Shown here: piece by piece, positions 44,940 to 57,900 of the stretch
How positions within the stretch are numbered: the stretch's first letter is position 1
Layout of the letters: each line of letters opens with the position of its first letter
Assembly (NCBI RefSeq): GCF_000208745.1
Contig: NC_030854.1
Span: 9,882,675 to 9,946,674, forward strand
DNA: 64,000 nt
Direction of reading: 5' to 3'
DNA from: Theobroma cacao
Taxonomy: Eukaryota > Streptophyta > Magnoliopsida > Malvales > Malvaceae
The notes under the pieces: model-generated
Database searches by the model: none
What the model was told of the DNA's origin: nothing
The model's input: the letters and a program-made list of their open reading frames with translations, nothing else
Translations under genes and position numbers: made by a program

Positions 44940-46380
44940 CATCAGGGGCTTAGTGAATATATCAGCTAATTGTTGCAAAGTGTTAACAACTCAATCTTAA
45001 TGTCTCCTTTCATCACATAGTCTCTAATAAAGTGATGTCTAATTTCAATATATTTGGTCTTAGAGTACTGAACCGGATTCTTTGAGATGTTTATGGCACT
45101 TGTGTTATCACAAAATATTGGTACATTATGCATGGCTACTCTAAAGTCTTTTAATTGTTGTTTAATCCATAAAATATGAGTACAGCAACTACGTAAGGAG
45201 ATGTATTCAGCTTTTGCTGTGGAAAGTGCAACAGAGTTTTGTTTCTTACTTGACCAAGATACAACCATGTTTCCTAAAAGCTAACAAGTGCAACTAGTAC
45301 TTTTTCTATCTATTTTACTTCCTGCAAAGTCAACATCAGAATGTCCAATGAGCTCAAAAGATGATCCTCTTGGATATTATAGTCCTAGACTTTGTGTGTC
45401 CAATAGGTACCTAAAGATTCTTTTTACTGCAGTTAAGTGTGACTCTTTAGGTTGTGATTGAAACCGTGCACACAAGCATACACTAAATTGAATATCAGGT
45501 CTGCTAGCAATTAAGTAAAGCAAAGATCCAATCATACCTCTATAAAGATTTTAATCAACGCTCTTCCCTTTTTCATCTTTATCAAGCTTCGTAGAAGGAC
45601 TGATTGGAGTGCCGATTGACTTTAGCTTCAGCATATCAAACCTTTTCAGCATGTCTTGAATGTATCTTTCTTGGTTGATAAAGATGCCATCCTTGCATTG
45701 CTTGATTTGAAGGCCAAGAAAAAATTTCAGTTCACCCATCATGCTCATTTCGAACTGACCTTGCATTTCTTCAGAAAAGTTCTTGCACAAAGCCTCATTA
45801 GTAACACCAAACACAATATCATCCACATATATTTGAACCATAATTAAATTAGTCAAGTATTTCTTAATGAATAATGTTGTATCTATACTTCCTCTAATAT
45901 ACCCTTTTTCAACTAAGAACTTTGAGAGCCTTTCATACCAAGCTCTAGGAGCTTGTTTTAATCCATATAAAGCCTTATGCAATTTGAAAACATAATCAAG
46001 TTTTTCAAAGTCCTCAAATCCATGGGGTTGTTTGACATCGACTTTTTCTTGAAGAAAACCATTTAAAAATGCATTTTTCACATGCATTTGAAATAATTTG
46101 AAGTTCATGAAATATGCAAATGCAAGCAATAATCTTATGGCTTCTATCCTAGCAACAGGAGCAAATGTTTCATCATAGTCAATGCCTTCTTCTTGGTTAT
46201 ATCCTTGAGCCACTTACCTAGCTTTGTTTCCAATAACATTACCTTGTTCATCTACCTTATTTTTGAACACTCACTTTGTGCCAACAATTGGGTGATTGAA
46301 TGGCCTAGAAACTAGTGTCCATACCCGGTTTCTTTCAAATTTTTCAAGTTCTTCTTGCATGGCCTATATCCAACTTTCTT
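44940..46380 (-). pseudogene. Element C reverse transcriptase and RNase H
   Basis: The RVT_2 start is frameshifted or stopped near 46215 (AR-stop-VAQGYNQ). The long frame 46213-45551 reads [44 protein letters not shown] and the intact catalytic IYVDDIVFG, then INQERYIQDMLKRF. After a stop and further breaks comes the RNase H frame 45268-44966: SWSSKKQNSVALSTAKAEY, FCDNTSAI and HIEIRHHFIRDYV-like end. It is less broken than O but not functional. Confidence 0.88.
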
Positions 46381-47520
46381 TTTTTGCTACCTTTTCAAAG
46401 TTTTTAGCCTCGATTTGTGAGATGAAGGCTGAGAATTCACATGTTTCTCTAGTTCTTCTTTTGGTTTTAACACCTTTTAAAGGACCACTAGTAATGAGTT
46501 CTTATGGGTGATCTTTGGAATATTTCTAGCTCTTTGGAAAGTCATTGTGTTGACTTTCAGTCTTTTGTAGATTTTCTAAGGGTGGAACTTCTGCTTCTCT
46601 TCCAAAAGAATTTTCTTCACTGCTTTTCTTATTTTCTAAGCTCATTTCTTCCATTTGTCTCTCAAGGTCATCTGCATCATTTTAATCAACAAGAGCTTTA
46701 TTTTGCAAGGCATTAGATTCATCAAAAACTACATGGATAGACTCTTCAACTGTTAAGGTTCTTTTGTTAAAAACTCTATAAGCTTTTGAGTTTAATGCAT
46801 ATCCTAAAAATATTGCCTCATCACTCTTAGCATCAAACTTTCCAAGAGAATGTTTTCTATTGTTCAATACAAAGCATTTACAGCCAAAACTTCTAAAATG
46901 AGAAATGTTTGGTTTTCTACCTTTGTACAATTCATAAGGGGTTTTAGAAATCATGGCCCTTGTAAAAACTCTATTAAGAATGTAGGCTATTATGTTGACA
47001 ACTTCTACCCAAAAGTACTTTGGTAGATTGTTTTCACAAAGCATGGTTCTATCCATTTTTTTTAAAGTTCGATTCTTCCTTTCTACAATCCCATTTTTTT
47101 GAGGTGTTTTAAGTATAGAAAAGTTGTGATCTAAACCCTTTTCATTACAAAAATGTTCAAAATCATCTCCTTCAAACTCACCTCCATGATCACTTTTAAT
47201 ACTAACAATGACAAGTCTTTTTTCATTCTAAACCTTCTTACAATTATTTGCAAATACAGGTAATGCATCATTTTTATGAGCAAAGGAAGTAGATCCAATT
47301 TTACCTAGAGTAGTCATCAACTATCACAAAACCATATGATTTGCCTCCTAAGCTAGTTATGTTGATTGGACCAAATAAATCAATATGCAGCAATTCAAGA
47401 GGTCTAGAGGTTGAAATAATCTTCTTGGTTTTGAAGGAAGTTCTAACTTGTTTACCTAATTGACAAGCATCACAAATCTGATCATTCTCAAATTTAAGTT
47501 CAGACAATCCTATAACCAGT
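46381..47520 (-). pseudogene. Element C integrase and linker
   Basis: ICDACQLGKQVRTSF ends the zinc finger, then HIDLFGPINITSLGGKS and IVDDYSR (47507-47301). Breaks near 47300 and 47100 surround the second Asp and Glu blocks. Frame 47056-46682 reads LPKYFWVEVVNIIAYIL, TPYELYKGRKPN and FGCKCFV through to the linker (TVEESIHVVFDESNAL). It would insert element cDNA in the nucleus. Confidence 0.85.
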
Positions 47521-48060
47521 TTTTTCTAATCAATTTTGATATGGTATGCATGCTTACATGTCTAAGTCTTCTATGCCATAACTAGTTATCATTTCCATCA
47601 TTTTCCATAAAACATATTTCATAATTTAATTCAAGATCTTCAAGAAATATGACATACATGTTTTTTATTCTATTTCCCATGAATGGAATTTTGTTAGTAC
47701 TAATATCTATGACTTAACATTTATGTGAATCAAAACATACCTTAAACCCTTTTTCACATAGTTGACTGTTGCCTAAGAGATTGTGCTTTAATCCTTTAAC
47801 AAACAACACATGATTAATTTGAGCATGAGAGTTCTTTCCAACATTTTCTATACCATAAATTTTGCCTTTTGAATCATCTCCAAAAGATACAATACCTCCA
47901 TTTTTCTTGTCCAGCTGAGCAAACAACATTTCGTTTCCAATCATATGTCTTGAGTAGCCACTATCCATGTACCATGGTTGCGTTTCTTTCAGTTGAGCTC
48001 TTGAACATATGTCTTCTCGGTTTGGCTCGACCTGCAAGACAGATTTTTAGTTTTTCTTAA
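47521..48060 (-). pseudogene. Element C protease and GAG_pre-integrase region
   Basis: Frame 48037-47714 contains WYMDSGYSRHMIGNEMLF with an intact D-S-G, then SFGDDSKGKIYG and KGLKHNLL. Stops follow. The HHCC finger is degraded (about 47600-47520). Confidence 0.82.
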
Positions 48061-49411
48061 TCGGTACCCATACTACCCATACCTTGATGGGTCCTTAAAG
48101 GTTAGCTGCTACATAGGATCCTTTTGGAGCCTAAATCTTTTTTGTTTTCTACATGCTTCTTCTTATATAATAGTCATAAGATAGATGACCAAGTTTATCA
48201 CAAAACATAACATCTAGATAAGAAATTATCAGAATTTTTCTTAAAGTATGTGTTTCTTCTTGATGTTTCTTTTTTCAAACTCTTAAGAGTAGTATTTTCA
48301 TCAATTGCTTTTTGTAAAGCTTCAATTCTATTATCCAATTCCAATTTCAGAACTTCAAAATCTATTTTTGAATGTTCTAATTCAGTTTGAAGAAAATTTC
48401 TTTGTTCAAAAATAGAGTTGAACTCATGTCTTATCTTTTCCAAATTATTTTCAAAAGATGTAGTCTTTCTTTTAAAAGCTTTATATTTTGATGCCTTTTT
48501 TTCAAATTCATCATAAAGACATTCATATTCTTCTTGAATTTAATCAATTGAAATATCACAAGGAGCAGAAGATACCTCGGATTCATCATCTCTGGCCATC
48601 AAACATAAGTTTGTTTTTTCCTCTACTTTCTTTTCTTCAACATCTGAACTTGAAACATCACTATCCGACCAAGTTGCAGCCACCATAGCCTTTTTTGATT
48701 TTTTATTTTTCTTGGTAGTTTCCTGCTTTAGCATGGGGCATTCTGATCTGAAGTGTCCAGGCTTCTTTCATTCATAACAAATGACATCTTCCTTCTTGTT
48801 GGATTCATTTTTACTTTTGTTTTTCCATGAAGAACTTTGTTCTCTTCTATAACCTTTCTTAGCCAACCTTCTATCTCTTTGTCCCATAAGTTTTCTGAAT
48901 CTTCTTGCTACCATAGCTAATTCTTCATCATCATCACATGATAAGTTATCCAATTCTTCTTCAAGAGTACTTGCTTTTAAGGTAGTGCTTTTCTTCCTTT
49001 CTTTTTCTTTTCCCTTGTCTTTTTCTTCTTCTTTCAGCTTTAGCTCATCAGTAAGAAGAGACTCGTATAGTTCATCAAATGTGATGACATTTAAATCCTT
49101 AGCTTCTCTAATGGCAGTCACTTTTGGCTTTCAAGTTTTAGGTAGGCTTCTAAGAAGTCTTTTTACTAGTTCATGTTCAAGGAATGGCTTCCCTAACTAA
49201 CTAAGTTTATTGGTAATGTTTGTGAACCTATCAAGCATGCTAGTGATGTCCTCACCAGGTTTCATTTTGAACATTTCATAATTATGAGTTAGAAGAGCTA
49301 TTTTGGATTCCTTGACTTGTGAAGTCCCTTCATGGATAACTCTAAGTTTGTCCCACACTTGTTTAGTAGTGGTATAGCTTGACACTTTGTTAAACTTATT
49401 AAGAGTTAAAG
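48061..49411 (-). pseudogene. Element C gag, 3' part
   Basis: After S3 the frame reads FNKVSSYTTTKQVWDKLRVI, MFKMKPGEDITSMLDRF, then a Lys/Glu-rich helix and a CCHC knuckle whose second Cys is a stop (CYE-stop-KKPGHFRSEC, about 48750-48785). It continues into an acidic Ser/Asp segment (WSDSDVSSSDVEE) and a coiled coil (about 48530-48250). Very similar to B by eye across the UBN2 domain. Confidence 0.82.
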
Positions 49412-51857
49412 TGTCACGACCCGAAACTCCTATCAGGCCCGTGATAACCACCACGAAATCTCATTAGACATTCTTTACCCCGAATACTGACCGAAACCTC
49501 GCAAGGCTTTCGTATCAGTTTTCTTACCTCCCCTGTGATCGACAGTAACTAAAATCGTGTTTTGAAACGATATGGACCATTTTCCCATCCAAAAACAATG
49601 AAAATTTATTTCTGTCTCATAGGGGTATTTTAGTTATTTTTTTTAAAATACCTAAACCCAAAAAAACATGGTGTAAAAGCTAAATATGTTCATATATACT
49701 TTAAATCAAATAACTGAAGTATAAAATTACTTTTACAGTGACATGTGGGCCTCTAGCTGTCCAAGAAGGTGTAGGGCTACGAACCCTTACTTTCTAGGAT
49801 GCAACTTCGAGATTAATTCTTGTCTTAATCAATTATCAACAAACTGTCCTAGCTTGAAAAATGGATAAGATGAGGGGTGAGATTACATAATCCTAGTGAG
49901 TAAACAATTACCATCAAAAGCATCTAAAGCCGAGTAGACGGAGATAATATAAAAATATTATATCTCAATAATGTTCATAACGCAAAATTCGTTTCAATCT
50001 ATACCAGAATCATAACTTGGCCCCTGCCAGAATCATTCTCACGGGTACCTTCGTCAAGGTATCCCACTGAGACCGCCAAGGCTGTTAAATGTCCCATACC
50101 CATAAACATGTTTTCACATCTGACACATAGTCATTCCTTGGCGTTGACTGAGTCTCACTCTCACGTGGTAGCTTAACGTGAGGTGCACTCAAATCTTACC
50201 TCAGGAGATACTTTATCCAACATTTCCCCCCGGAGGTAAGTATATAATTGGGTTACCGTGCCCCTCTTACAGGCAGTCCATGGAAACCCCCACCACTACA
50301 GTGACTGTTTAATATACCACCAGACTCATAAAATTTTCAATAGCATAATACGGCGAATAAAATTGAATCCAGTCTACCGAGACCAATCCAAAACTGTTCA
50401 TATATTTCATGCCAACCCCAAAAATTTAGCCATCATGCCATCACAGTGTCATAAGCCACAATTTCAATAACATATAAAATCATAAATTCAACACAATCTC
50501 CATATACTCAATTTTCCCAAAACAATATTTGATTTCAAAACCAGTATAAATCCCATTTTTATTAAAAAATATTTTAATTGGAAAACATAATATTTTATAA
50601 TTTAAACTCACCATTCAATAAAAGCATCAAACAAGTATAATTACTTTAGATATTTAAGACGATAAATTGTCCACTCACAGTATTAGGAGTAGAAATACTC
50701 CTATTTTCAGTCTGCGGGTACAGTCCTTTACCCGTATCCAATGGCTCACCACCTAGCCATAATTCATGACACATATTCCAATTAAATTGTGTCTAACAGT
50801 CATAAGCTATTTCAGGCTCGATATATATATGCGTGATATGAAATGAAAAATGCACGGGTAGCCATCTAGACTCGGTATTGGCCTAAGTCGATTTTTCATC
50901 CGATAAATTGGCCAATCCGTCCAATTTCACTCCAACTTGCTCCATTTCTTTTCCAATTCCTCAATTCACCAAAAACTATTATTTCTTAATCAAATCACCT
51001 AGAATAACATCCCATTCTTCCTCATTATTCACTTAGAGAATTCGGCTTTTGATGGGCACCAAACCTTTGGTGGTTTTCTTCACTTGTTTTCATGCTACAC
51101 ATCATTAATCACCTAAAAACACTAACATACCTAAAAATCAAACCAATCCAAGATCATTCTCTCTCCATACCCATTTTGACTAGCCATGAATTCACCATGA
51201 AAGCATGCTTTTCAACCATGGAAATTAAGGGAAAATGCATAGGAAAAATAGTTCATAAACTAAAATCAAGAAATTTAACCTTTTTTCACTTGATTTTCTT
51301 GAAAATCCACACTTTTCTCTTGAATTTCTTTCCACCTAGGGTTTGTTCTTCTTTTTCCTTTGTTTTCTTGCCAAAGCCGACCCTTATGAGAGAGAAATGG
51401 TGGTGTGGGTTGATTTTTATAGTTAAATAATATAATAATTTAAACTTGCCACATGGCATTCCATGATTGGTCCATTTTTTTAAATTCTTATCTTTTAAGC
51501 TTTAAATCTCCACCACACATTATTCAAGGGTCAAAAATGATGATGGGTGAATACCTTATGCTGAAAAAATGCTCTAGGAGTGCAAAATTACCATTTTGCC
51601 TTTAGATAGTGAAAATTTCAATTTGATTCCAAATTGATCCTCGAACTCCGAATGACCATTTTGAGTCATCCCTGGATTATGAAACTCTTAATTTCACCTT
51701 AAAATTCCTATTTGAACTAGTTCGAGGCTTAATCGACTTAATGGTACCATTAGGGGTAATATCGTCTTTTAATGATTTCTCAAACTTCCTAAATATGCAA
51801 ACATTCTATTGAGCATGTAACTGACGTCGTAATTATTTGATATAACAGGGTTTGACA
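49412..51857 (-). mobile_element. Solo LTR S3 (gypsy/chromovirus type) in element C gag
   Basis: 2446 bp with a perfect target duplication, taaag at 49407-49411 and 51858-51862. On the plus strand it starts TGTCACGACCCG and ends GTTTGACA. Only LTR sequence is present. Read on the minus strand it has CCAAT (51466-51470), a decayed G-box CATGTG (51450-51455) and TATAAAA (51415-51421). Confidence 0.9.
51415..51470 (-). promoter_or_regulatory. S3 promoter: CCAAT, decayed G-box and TATA
   Basis: The order and spacing match S2 and S4. The central CpG of CACGTG has become CATGTG. Confidence 0.55.
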
Positions 51858-52138
51858 TAAAGCACAATGCAAAGTGTTTATTGCCTTAAAATTTGTTTGG
51901 ACCTTTTTGATTTCAGCTTCAGTCCATTCAGACTTTGGCTTAGGAATCGTTTCATTGGTAACTACATTTATGGTTGAGCGAATGAAGGTCCATCCGTGAT
52001 GACATCCCACATCTCATAATCTATTGCCCTTATATAGATTGACATTCTAGTGTTCCAATAGGGGTAATTTGAGCCATCAAACAGAGGTGGTCTGTTTGTG
52101 GACTGTCCTTCAGCAACTACTAATTTTTGGAAAGTCAT
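51858..52138 (-). pseudogene. Element C gag, 5' part
   Basis: ATG at 52138 starts MTFQKLVVAEGQSTNRPPL, then FDGSNYPYW and YEMWDVITDGP. A small indel near 51980 shifts the frame before NVVTNETIPKPKSEW. Cut by S3 in the middle of the UBN2 domain. Confidence 0.82.
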
Positions 52139-52181
52139 TAGGATTTTCCTTCAGATGTTAAGCCTTGAGAAAGAGGGATAG

Positions 52182-52194
52182 GCTCTGATACCAC
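52182..52194 (-). other. Primer-binding site of element C
   Basis: TGGTATCAGAGCC on the minus strand, two bases inside the LTR: an exact initiator-Met type site. Confidence 0.9.
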
Positions 52195-53008
52195 TTGTTG
52201 ATCCCAAATAAATGTGCTAGAGCGGGTGAATAGCACTTTTCGATTCTCACTAAACTTGATTTCTAATTGGAGGCAAATTGAAGGTCAATTATGAGAAATT
52301 TGATGCAAGGTAAAGAAATGATTTAAAAAATAATGAATGTGAAAAATAAAACAGAGCAGATAATACACAAAGATTTATAGTGGTTCTGTCAAAGACCTAC
52401 ATGCACTACCTTGATTGTTCAACCAAGGATTTTCCAAACCAAATAACTATAAACGGTGGAATTCCCAAGCTCCCATCAAGCTTTTACAATGGCTTGTCAT
52501 AGGCTCAGCCACAACATTTAATAATAATTTTTCCCAAGATCAACCAAAACCCAAAACTAACTTTTCCTAGGCTGAGTTAGAACCTATACACCTAATCAAG
52601 CTAACCCAAGCTTGATCAATCCCCTTAGAGTGACTTGTACACTTTAAGTAATCAAGGAGAACATAAATAAAGAAGTACCTGTGATCACTAACCTAATCTG
52701 AATGGTACAAGATGAAGTGCTTAACTTTATTACAAGAATTGGAGTGAAGTGCAGAAAGTATGTAGAGAGTTTTTACTATTTTTTAGCTCTTTTTTATCTT
52801 GGAAGCATCTAATAATGTTCTTAGCCATTGGAAGTGCCTTATATACTTGAAAAACCAATTCTGATGGATGTTTGATAGTTTATGACCGTTGGGAAACAAT
52901 TTAAAGTCAGTTATAGCCGTTAATCTGTGTTTTAGTATTCAAATTCAAATCTTCAGATAGAATGCTCTTAGTCCACTAACTATGCTTCTTTGTCGATTAA
53001 GTCGTCTC

Positions 53009-56000
53009 TGTCAAGTCTAGCTCTATTATATACTTGCCATGTCATTCATGTACTTGATAGCATGTTTGCATACTTGGATGCCTCGAAAAATCGTTAAAAG
53101 TTGGTATCGTACCTAGTGGTATAATTAAGTCGATTAAAACCTTGAACTAGTCTAAATAGAGACTTTAGGATGTATTTGAGAGTTATTGAACCTTAGAATG
53201 TCATAAAATGGTGATTCGGAGTTTGAGGATTAATTTGGAATCCAATCGAGAATTTTTATAACTTAGGGGCAAAATTATCATTTTGTCACCCGAGGGCAAA
53301 AATTAGAATGTTGGATGAGATTTTTGACCAAGTTTGACTATTTGGAGCATAATTTGAAATTGAGAAGTGAAAAATTCCAATTTCGACATTTTTCCGAGCA
53401 TAAGGGCAAACCGATCATTTCACATGTCCATGAGGACATAATTAGAATTTTTGAAATTTTACACCACCGTGACACTTGTCAAGCCCATGAATTTCACTAT
53501 TGTCGTTTTTATACTTTGGATAATTAAGGTATTATATGTGGTGGTAAGAAAATGCTTAATAGTTAAGTTTTAACCATGAACCATTCACACGTTGACACGT
53601 GTCAAGCTTGAATTCTTTTATAATTTTCTTTATAAACCAACATAAACCTCTCCCAATTCTTCTTTCATTGCCATGCAAGCCAAAGAAAAGGGGGAAAGAA
53701 TAAAAACAACCCTTGAGGAAGAAAATTCAAGAGAAAATCATCGGTTATAAAAAAACGAAGCGATCTGAGGTAAGATTTCACGATTTTAGCTTAAGATTCA
53801 CCTTTCCCATGCTTTCTTTTACATTTTCTATGGTTGAAACCCAAACTTTCATGAAGGAAGTCATGTTGGCCGAATCAAAGGGGGGAGTTTTTGATAATGG
53901 TTTTTGTTAGATTTCATACTATCTAGGTGTTTTTAGTTGTTCTGTGATATTCAGTATGAAAAGCAAGCAAGAGAACCACATGTCCTTCACTAAACCCTCA
54001 TTGGCCGAATTTAATAGGGGAAATATTGATGATGAATTTTGTTATATTTCATATTATTTAGCTCGTATTTGATGATTTATGGTGTCAGATATCGACAATG
54101 GTTATCGAAAAGTATAGTGCCTTTAGTAACGACTTGAATGACCGAGAAAATCATGGTAAATGGACTTGAATTTGATTTCTAATGATATATATGGACTTAT
54201 TGGACTGTGTTGACATTGATTAGCACATTAGTTCGAAATCGAAATGAGTTTCGGATGTGATCATTTAAGTCACAATCAAGTTCATTGAAGTACTTTGGGT
54301 GTATTTGGAGTACCGAAAGTGCAATGAATCTATTTGGAGTTGAATCGGATGTTTTGGCTAATTAAACAGTGTATAGTGCGAGTTAGGTCGAATACCATTT
54401 CAGTCCAATAACAATTGAACCTACGTAGAACACCATTTTTAAGTGATTATTCGAACATTTCTCATTCAATTTCTTGCATTCATATAGAGCCTGAAATAGT
54501 TTTATAACAGTTTGGCACAAATGTATTGAATTACTTGTTGTGTATTAGGTATAAGTGGTGAGCCCTCTGGTAAGGGTAAGGATATCGTACCCGAGGACCA
54601 GAATTAGGAGTACTTCCGTTATTGTGAGTAATCATACTATCATCTTAACTATCTAAAGTAGTTTATACTCATTTTTATGATTTTAAAGAATAATGACTTA
54701 AATTGTAAACTATTATGTTTTATAACTGAAGTGTTGGTTAAATGAAAGGAGATTCATAATTTGGTTTGAAATTGAATCCTGGTTTTGGAAATTGAGTAAG
54801 CGGAGACTATATACTTGTGTTATATAAATGTTTTGACTATTGTTAGTTCTGCTGACCCGGCTTTGTAATAAATGTATCGGCATAACGGGATTTGTAATTG
54901 ACATATGGTTTGAATTGATGGCTTATGACAATGTGATGGCATGAATGGCTAGATCTGTGTTTGTGTGGAATGTATGAACTGTTTTGTTTTATCTGGACAG
55001 GTTGAGTAATATCATATTAGCCATGTCATGTTGCCGAAATTTTTATTAATTTGGTGGGGTAATTGATTAGCTTACTGCAATGGGCGAGTTTCTGTGGACC
55101 GACCTATTAGAGGGGCATTGTAAACCCCATCATATTTTACCTTAGTATGAGAGGCGCGGAGGCTATCTCCTAAGCTAGTTTAGAGTTCACTTCATGCCGA
55201 ACCACCACGTGAGGGTGAAACTCAGCCAACGCCAAGGAACGGTTGTGTTTTTAAACGTAAAAACATGTTTTATGTGTATATGTTATTTTAACAACCTTGG
55301 CGGACTCGGTTGATGCCTTGTGCAAGGTGCCACCGCGTACAAGTTTTGGCACGAGCCAAGTTTTTAAAAGAGTCATAAGCCTTGTTGATTTTTTTTATGA
55401 AATGTAACTGTTTTATATGGGTTGAAATGAGTTTTAATGTTATGAATCATATTATGATGTGATTTTTAATTGTCTCAATTTACTCGGCTTTAGATGTTAT
55501 AGATGATCTTTGCTTACTCACTGGGTTTATAAAAACTCACCACCCTTCTTTCAACCATTTCAAGCTCAGGGCAGTCTGTAGACCGCTGATTTTGTCGAGG
55601 GTTTGCTTTTTGATTCTCACCCTTAGAAATCGTAGGTTTACAGTCGTGTTTATTTTTGTTATTTTAGGGCTCACATGTCATTGTAGAATATTTTTGTATA
55701 CCTTAGCGCAATGTGCTATTATATATACGAATTTATTTTGTTATTACTTTTCGTTAACTGTTTACGTATAATTTTATAAATATTATTTTATATGAAAATG
55801 GAATATTTTATTCAATATTTTTATTTAGTTTGATTAACTATAATTTCACTTTAAATGGATGATTTAGATACCTAAATTTATTTTTAGATATGAAATGTAT
55901 ATTTTTCATTTATATATTATATTTTTAACAGGTTTCGAAAATTTTGGATAAAATGACCAAAATACCCCTGTGCGGTAGAAATTACTTTTTGATTGACTTT

Positions 56001-56178
56001 GATTTGAAAATAGTCTATATTCCTTTAAAATATAATATTTAGTAACTGCTGGTCATAAGGGAGGGGGAGAACTGATGCTAGAGCCTTGCGAGGTTTCGGT
56101 TGACATTCCGAGTAAGGTATGTCTATCGGGACATCGCGACGGTTGTCACGGACTCGAAGAGAATACTGGGTCGTGACA
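53009..56178 (+). mobile_element. Solo LTR S4 (gypsy/chromovirus type) in the C right LTR
   Basis: 3170 bp. Target duplication gtctc (53004-53008) and gtctt (56179-56183), one mismatch. It starts TGTCAAGTC and ends GGTCGTGACA. It is related to the A, S2 and S3 LTRs (shared ACCxCGTGA, CTCAGCCAACGCCAAGG and ACAACCTTGGCGG segments). It falls inside a palindrome array. No internal domain is present. Confidence 0.88.
53581..53636 (+). promoter_or_regulatory. S4 promoter: CCATT, G-box and TATA
   Basis: CCATT at 53581-53585 (a decayed CCAAT), CACGTG at 53596-53601 and TATAAA at 53631-53636. Confidence 0.6.
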
Positions 56179-56497
56179 GTCTTTGTCTCTGAACTTGATT
56201 TCTAGCAGTAAGCTCTTAGTCGACTAAGTATACTTCTAAGTCGATTAAGTTGTCTCTGTCTTTGAACCCGATTTCTTCACTTTTGAGTTTTAGTTTACTA
56301 ACTCCCTTAGTTATCTGACTAAGAGGCTTTTGTTTTGTGGCTCAATTGTAACTCCTCATTCTTATGAGCTTTAACATTTGCTTTTTAGTGATTAATTCAT
56401 TTTTGACATACATTTTCATCTTGCACACTCAAGTAGTATGGTTAAACATAAATGAGTGGGAATGTTTTATTATCATCAAAAACTAATGGAGCTAACA

Positions 56498-57900
56498 ACC
56501 TCTAGATTGATTATGTTCTGTTGATAGTGCCTTAGAAACTTGAAGGCATGTAGAACTATACTGAGCTTAGAGATGACTAAAGCTTGTTGAATTTGAATAT
56601 GATTTGATGTGGACATATGGAATGTCACAGACATGATGGCTTGATTTGTGGCTATGTGTTCCGTCTGAAGGATGAATTTCGAACGTTGATATGATTTCTA
56701 GTTAAGTGGAGTCCCACGCCTTGTGACCTTTGTGTGCCTGCAAAGATGGTGGTAAGCAAGGACAGTGGTATTAGTCCTGCCGTAGTGCTTTGATGCCACC
56801 CATCCAAGATTACTTTAGGTGATGCCGACCATCTGAGATTACTCTAGTCGATGACTTTGCTGTTTCGCTAGTTGCTTTGGTGATATGCGTGATTTGATTG
56901 TATGCCTGTTGCTTCTGCAAGCGTGTGATTTGTTCTCCACCAACAGTTGTGCTTTGTTTGTGATTTGTTTCTCAATCGATTAGCCACCATGCATGATTTG
57001 ACCATGTCCAAGGCAGGACCACTCATTTGATTTCATTTGACTATGATGACATGCATCGGGCTTGGCATGATTTGATTTCAATATGAAATTGTGGTGACTG
57101 ATTATGAACGATATTTGTTGAAAAGCTTGAGAAAAGCAATTTATATGTGAACAAAATTTAAGGTTGGGTTCAGCAACTAGGGTGTGCCTATGAAGCCTAG
57201 TTTCATGATAATGGCTTTAAAGCTAAGCCTTGAATTGATATGATTTGATGTGAGGACATAGAACGTGGAAATTGTGGATATGATACGTCATTGAAATGTG
57301 ATCTAATAAAACTTAATATGATGAGTTGTGCATGTAGGATATTAGGATGATCCGCACACCTTTGGAAATGTTTGAATACGAAAGTCTTATGGCTATATAA
57401 GCCTAAATATATTTTATATGTAAAATTATAATGCTATGATAGCATCCCTCACTGAGTATTAGATGACACACCCCTCTATTGTACCATGTGCAAAAAAGAG
57501 AAGCTATAGGGTTATGTGGCAAGTGTCATCGATTGGACGAACACATAATTGGCATTTGGTAGGTCTCCTTCCCATTGTGTCACTCCGCTGAGTCTATATA
57601 GGCCTCCCGCCTTCCATTTTGGTTAGCTTGTAAAATATGTCAAGCACGATGTGCCATTTGAATTGTATAATGGTTGTTATGTACAAACCTGATTTGATGG
57701 CCAATGTATGGCCTTTGAATACTTGTATGGATTGTGAGCTAGGGATAATGTAATATATCTGAATTTTATTATGGCTATTTGCTTATTAAATCCCTTGGTA
57801 TTTATGTTGCATGATTTTGGATTCTAAGGATTGCTCGGGTTTAGTGGGCTTGCTTGCTGGGCTCGTGCACCGGTCATAGACCCTGGGTTGGGTCATGACA
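56498..57900 (+). repeat. D LTR copy 1, final segment
   Basis: Follows element C and matches the end of D copy 2 (for example GGATGAATTTCG-ACGTTGAT near 56680 and 59185, and GCTCGGGTTTAGTG-GCTTGC near 57834 and 60234). It ends GGGTCATGACA at 57900. Divergence between the copies is roughly a fifth by eye. No gene. Confidence 0.65.

Larger units (their letters stand above)
25321..56497 (-). mobile_element. Sirevirus-like Ty1/copia element C with nested B, S3 and S4
   Basis: A minus-strand copia element. Its LTRs, rebuilt from 25321-25558 plus 40988-41951 and from 52197-53008 plus 56184-56497, begin TGTTGG/TGTTGA on the plus strand. Inside, on the minus strand: primer-binding site, large gag, protease, integrase, RT, RNase H, an extra ORF and a polypurine tract. 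The extra ORF after pol and large coiled-coil Gag indicate the Sirevirus (Maximus/SIRE) lineage. It contains element B in its left LTR, S3 in gag and S4 in its right LTR. No matching target duplication is seen (gcatg versus acctc). Confidence 0.85.
52197..56497 (-). repeat. Element C right LTR (5' LTR of the element), split by S4
   Basis: LTR sequence at 52197-53008 and 56179-56497, ending GCTAACA. Palindrome pair cores are at 52972/52993, 56220/56241 and 56294/56315, all 21 bp apart; one pair fewer than the left LTR. Confidence 0.88.

Noticed and set aside
53315..54904. Short frames in S4
   Set aside because: LTR sequence without domain similarity.
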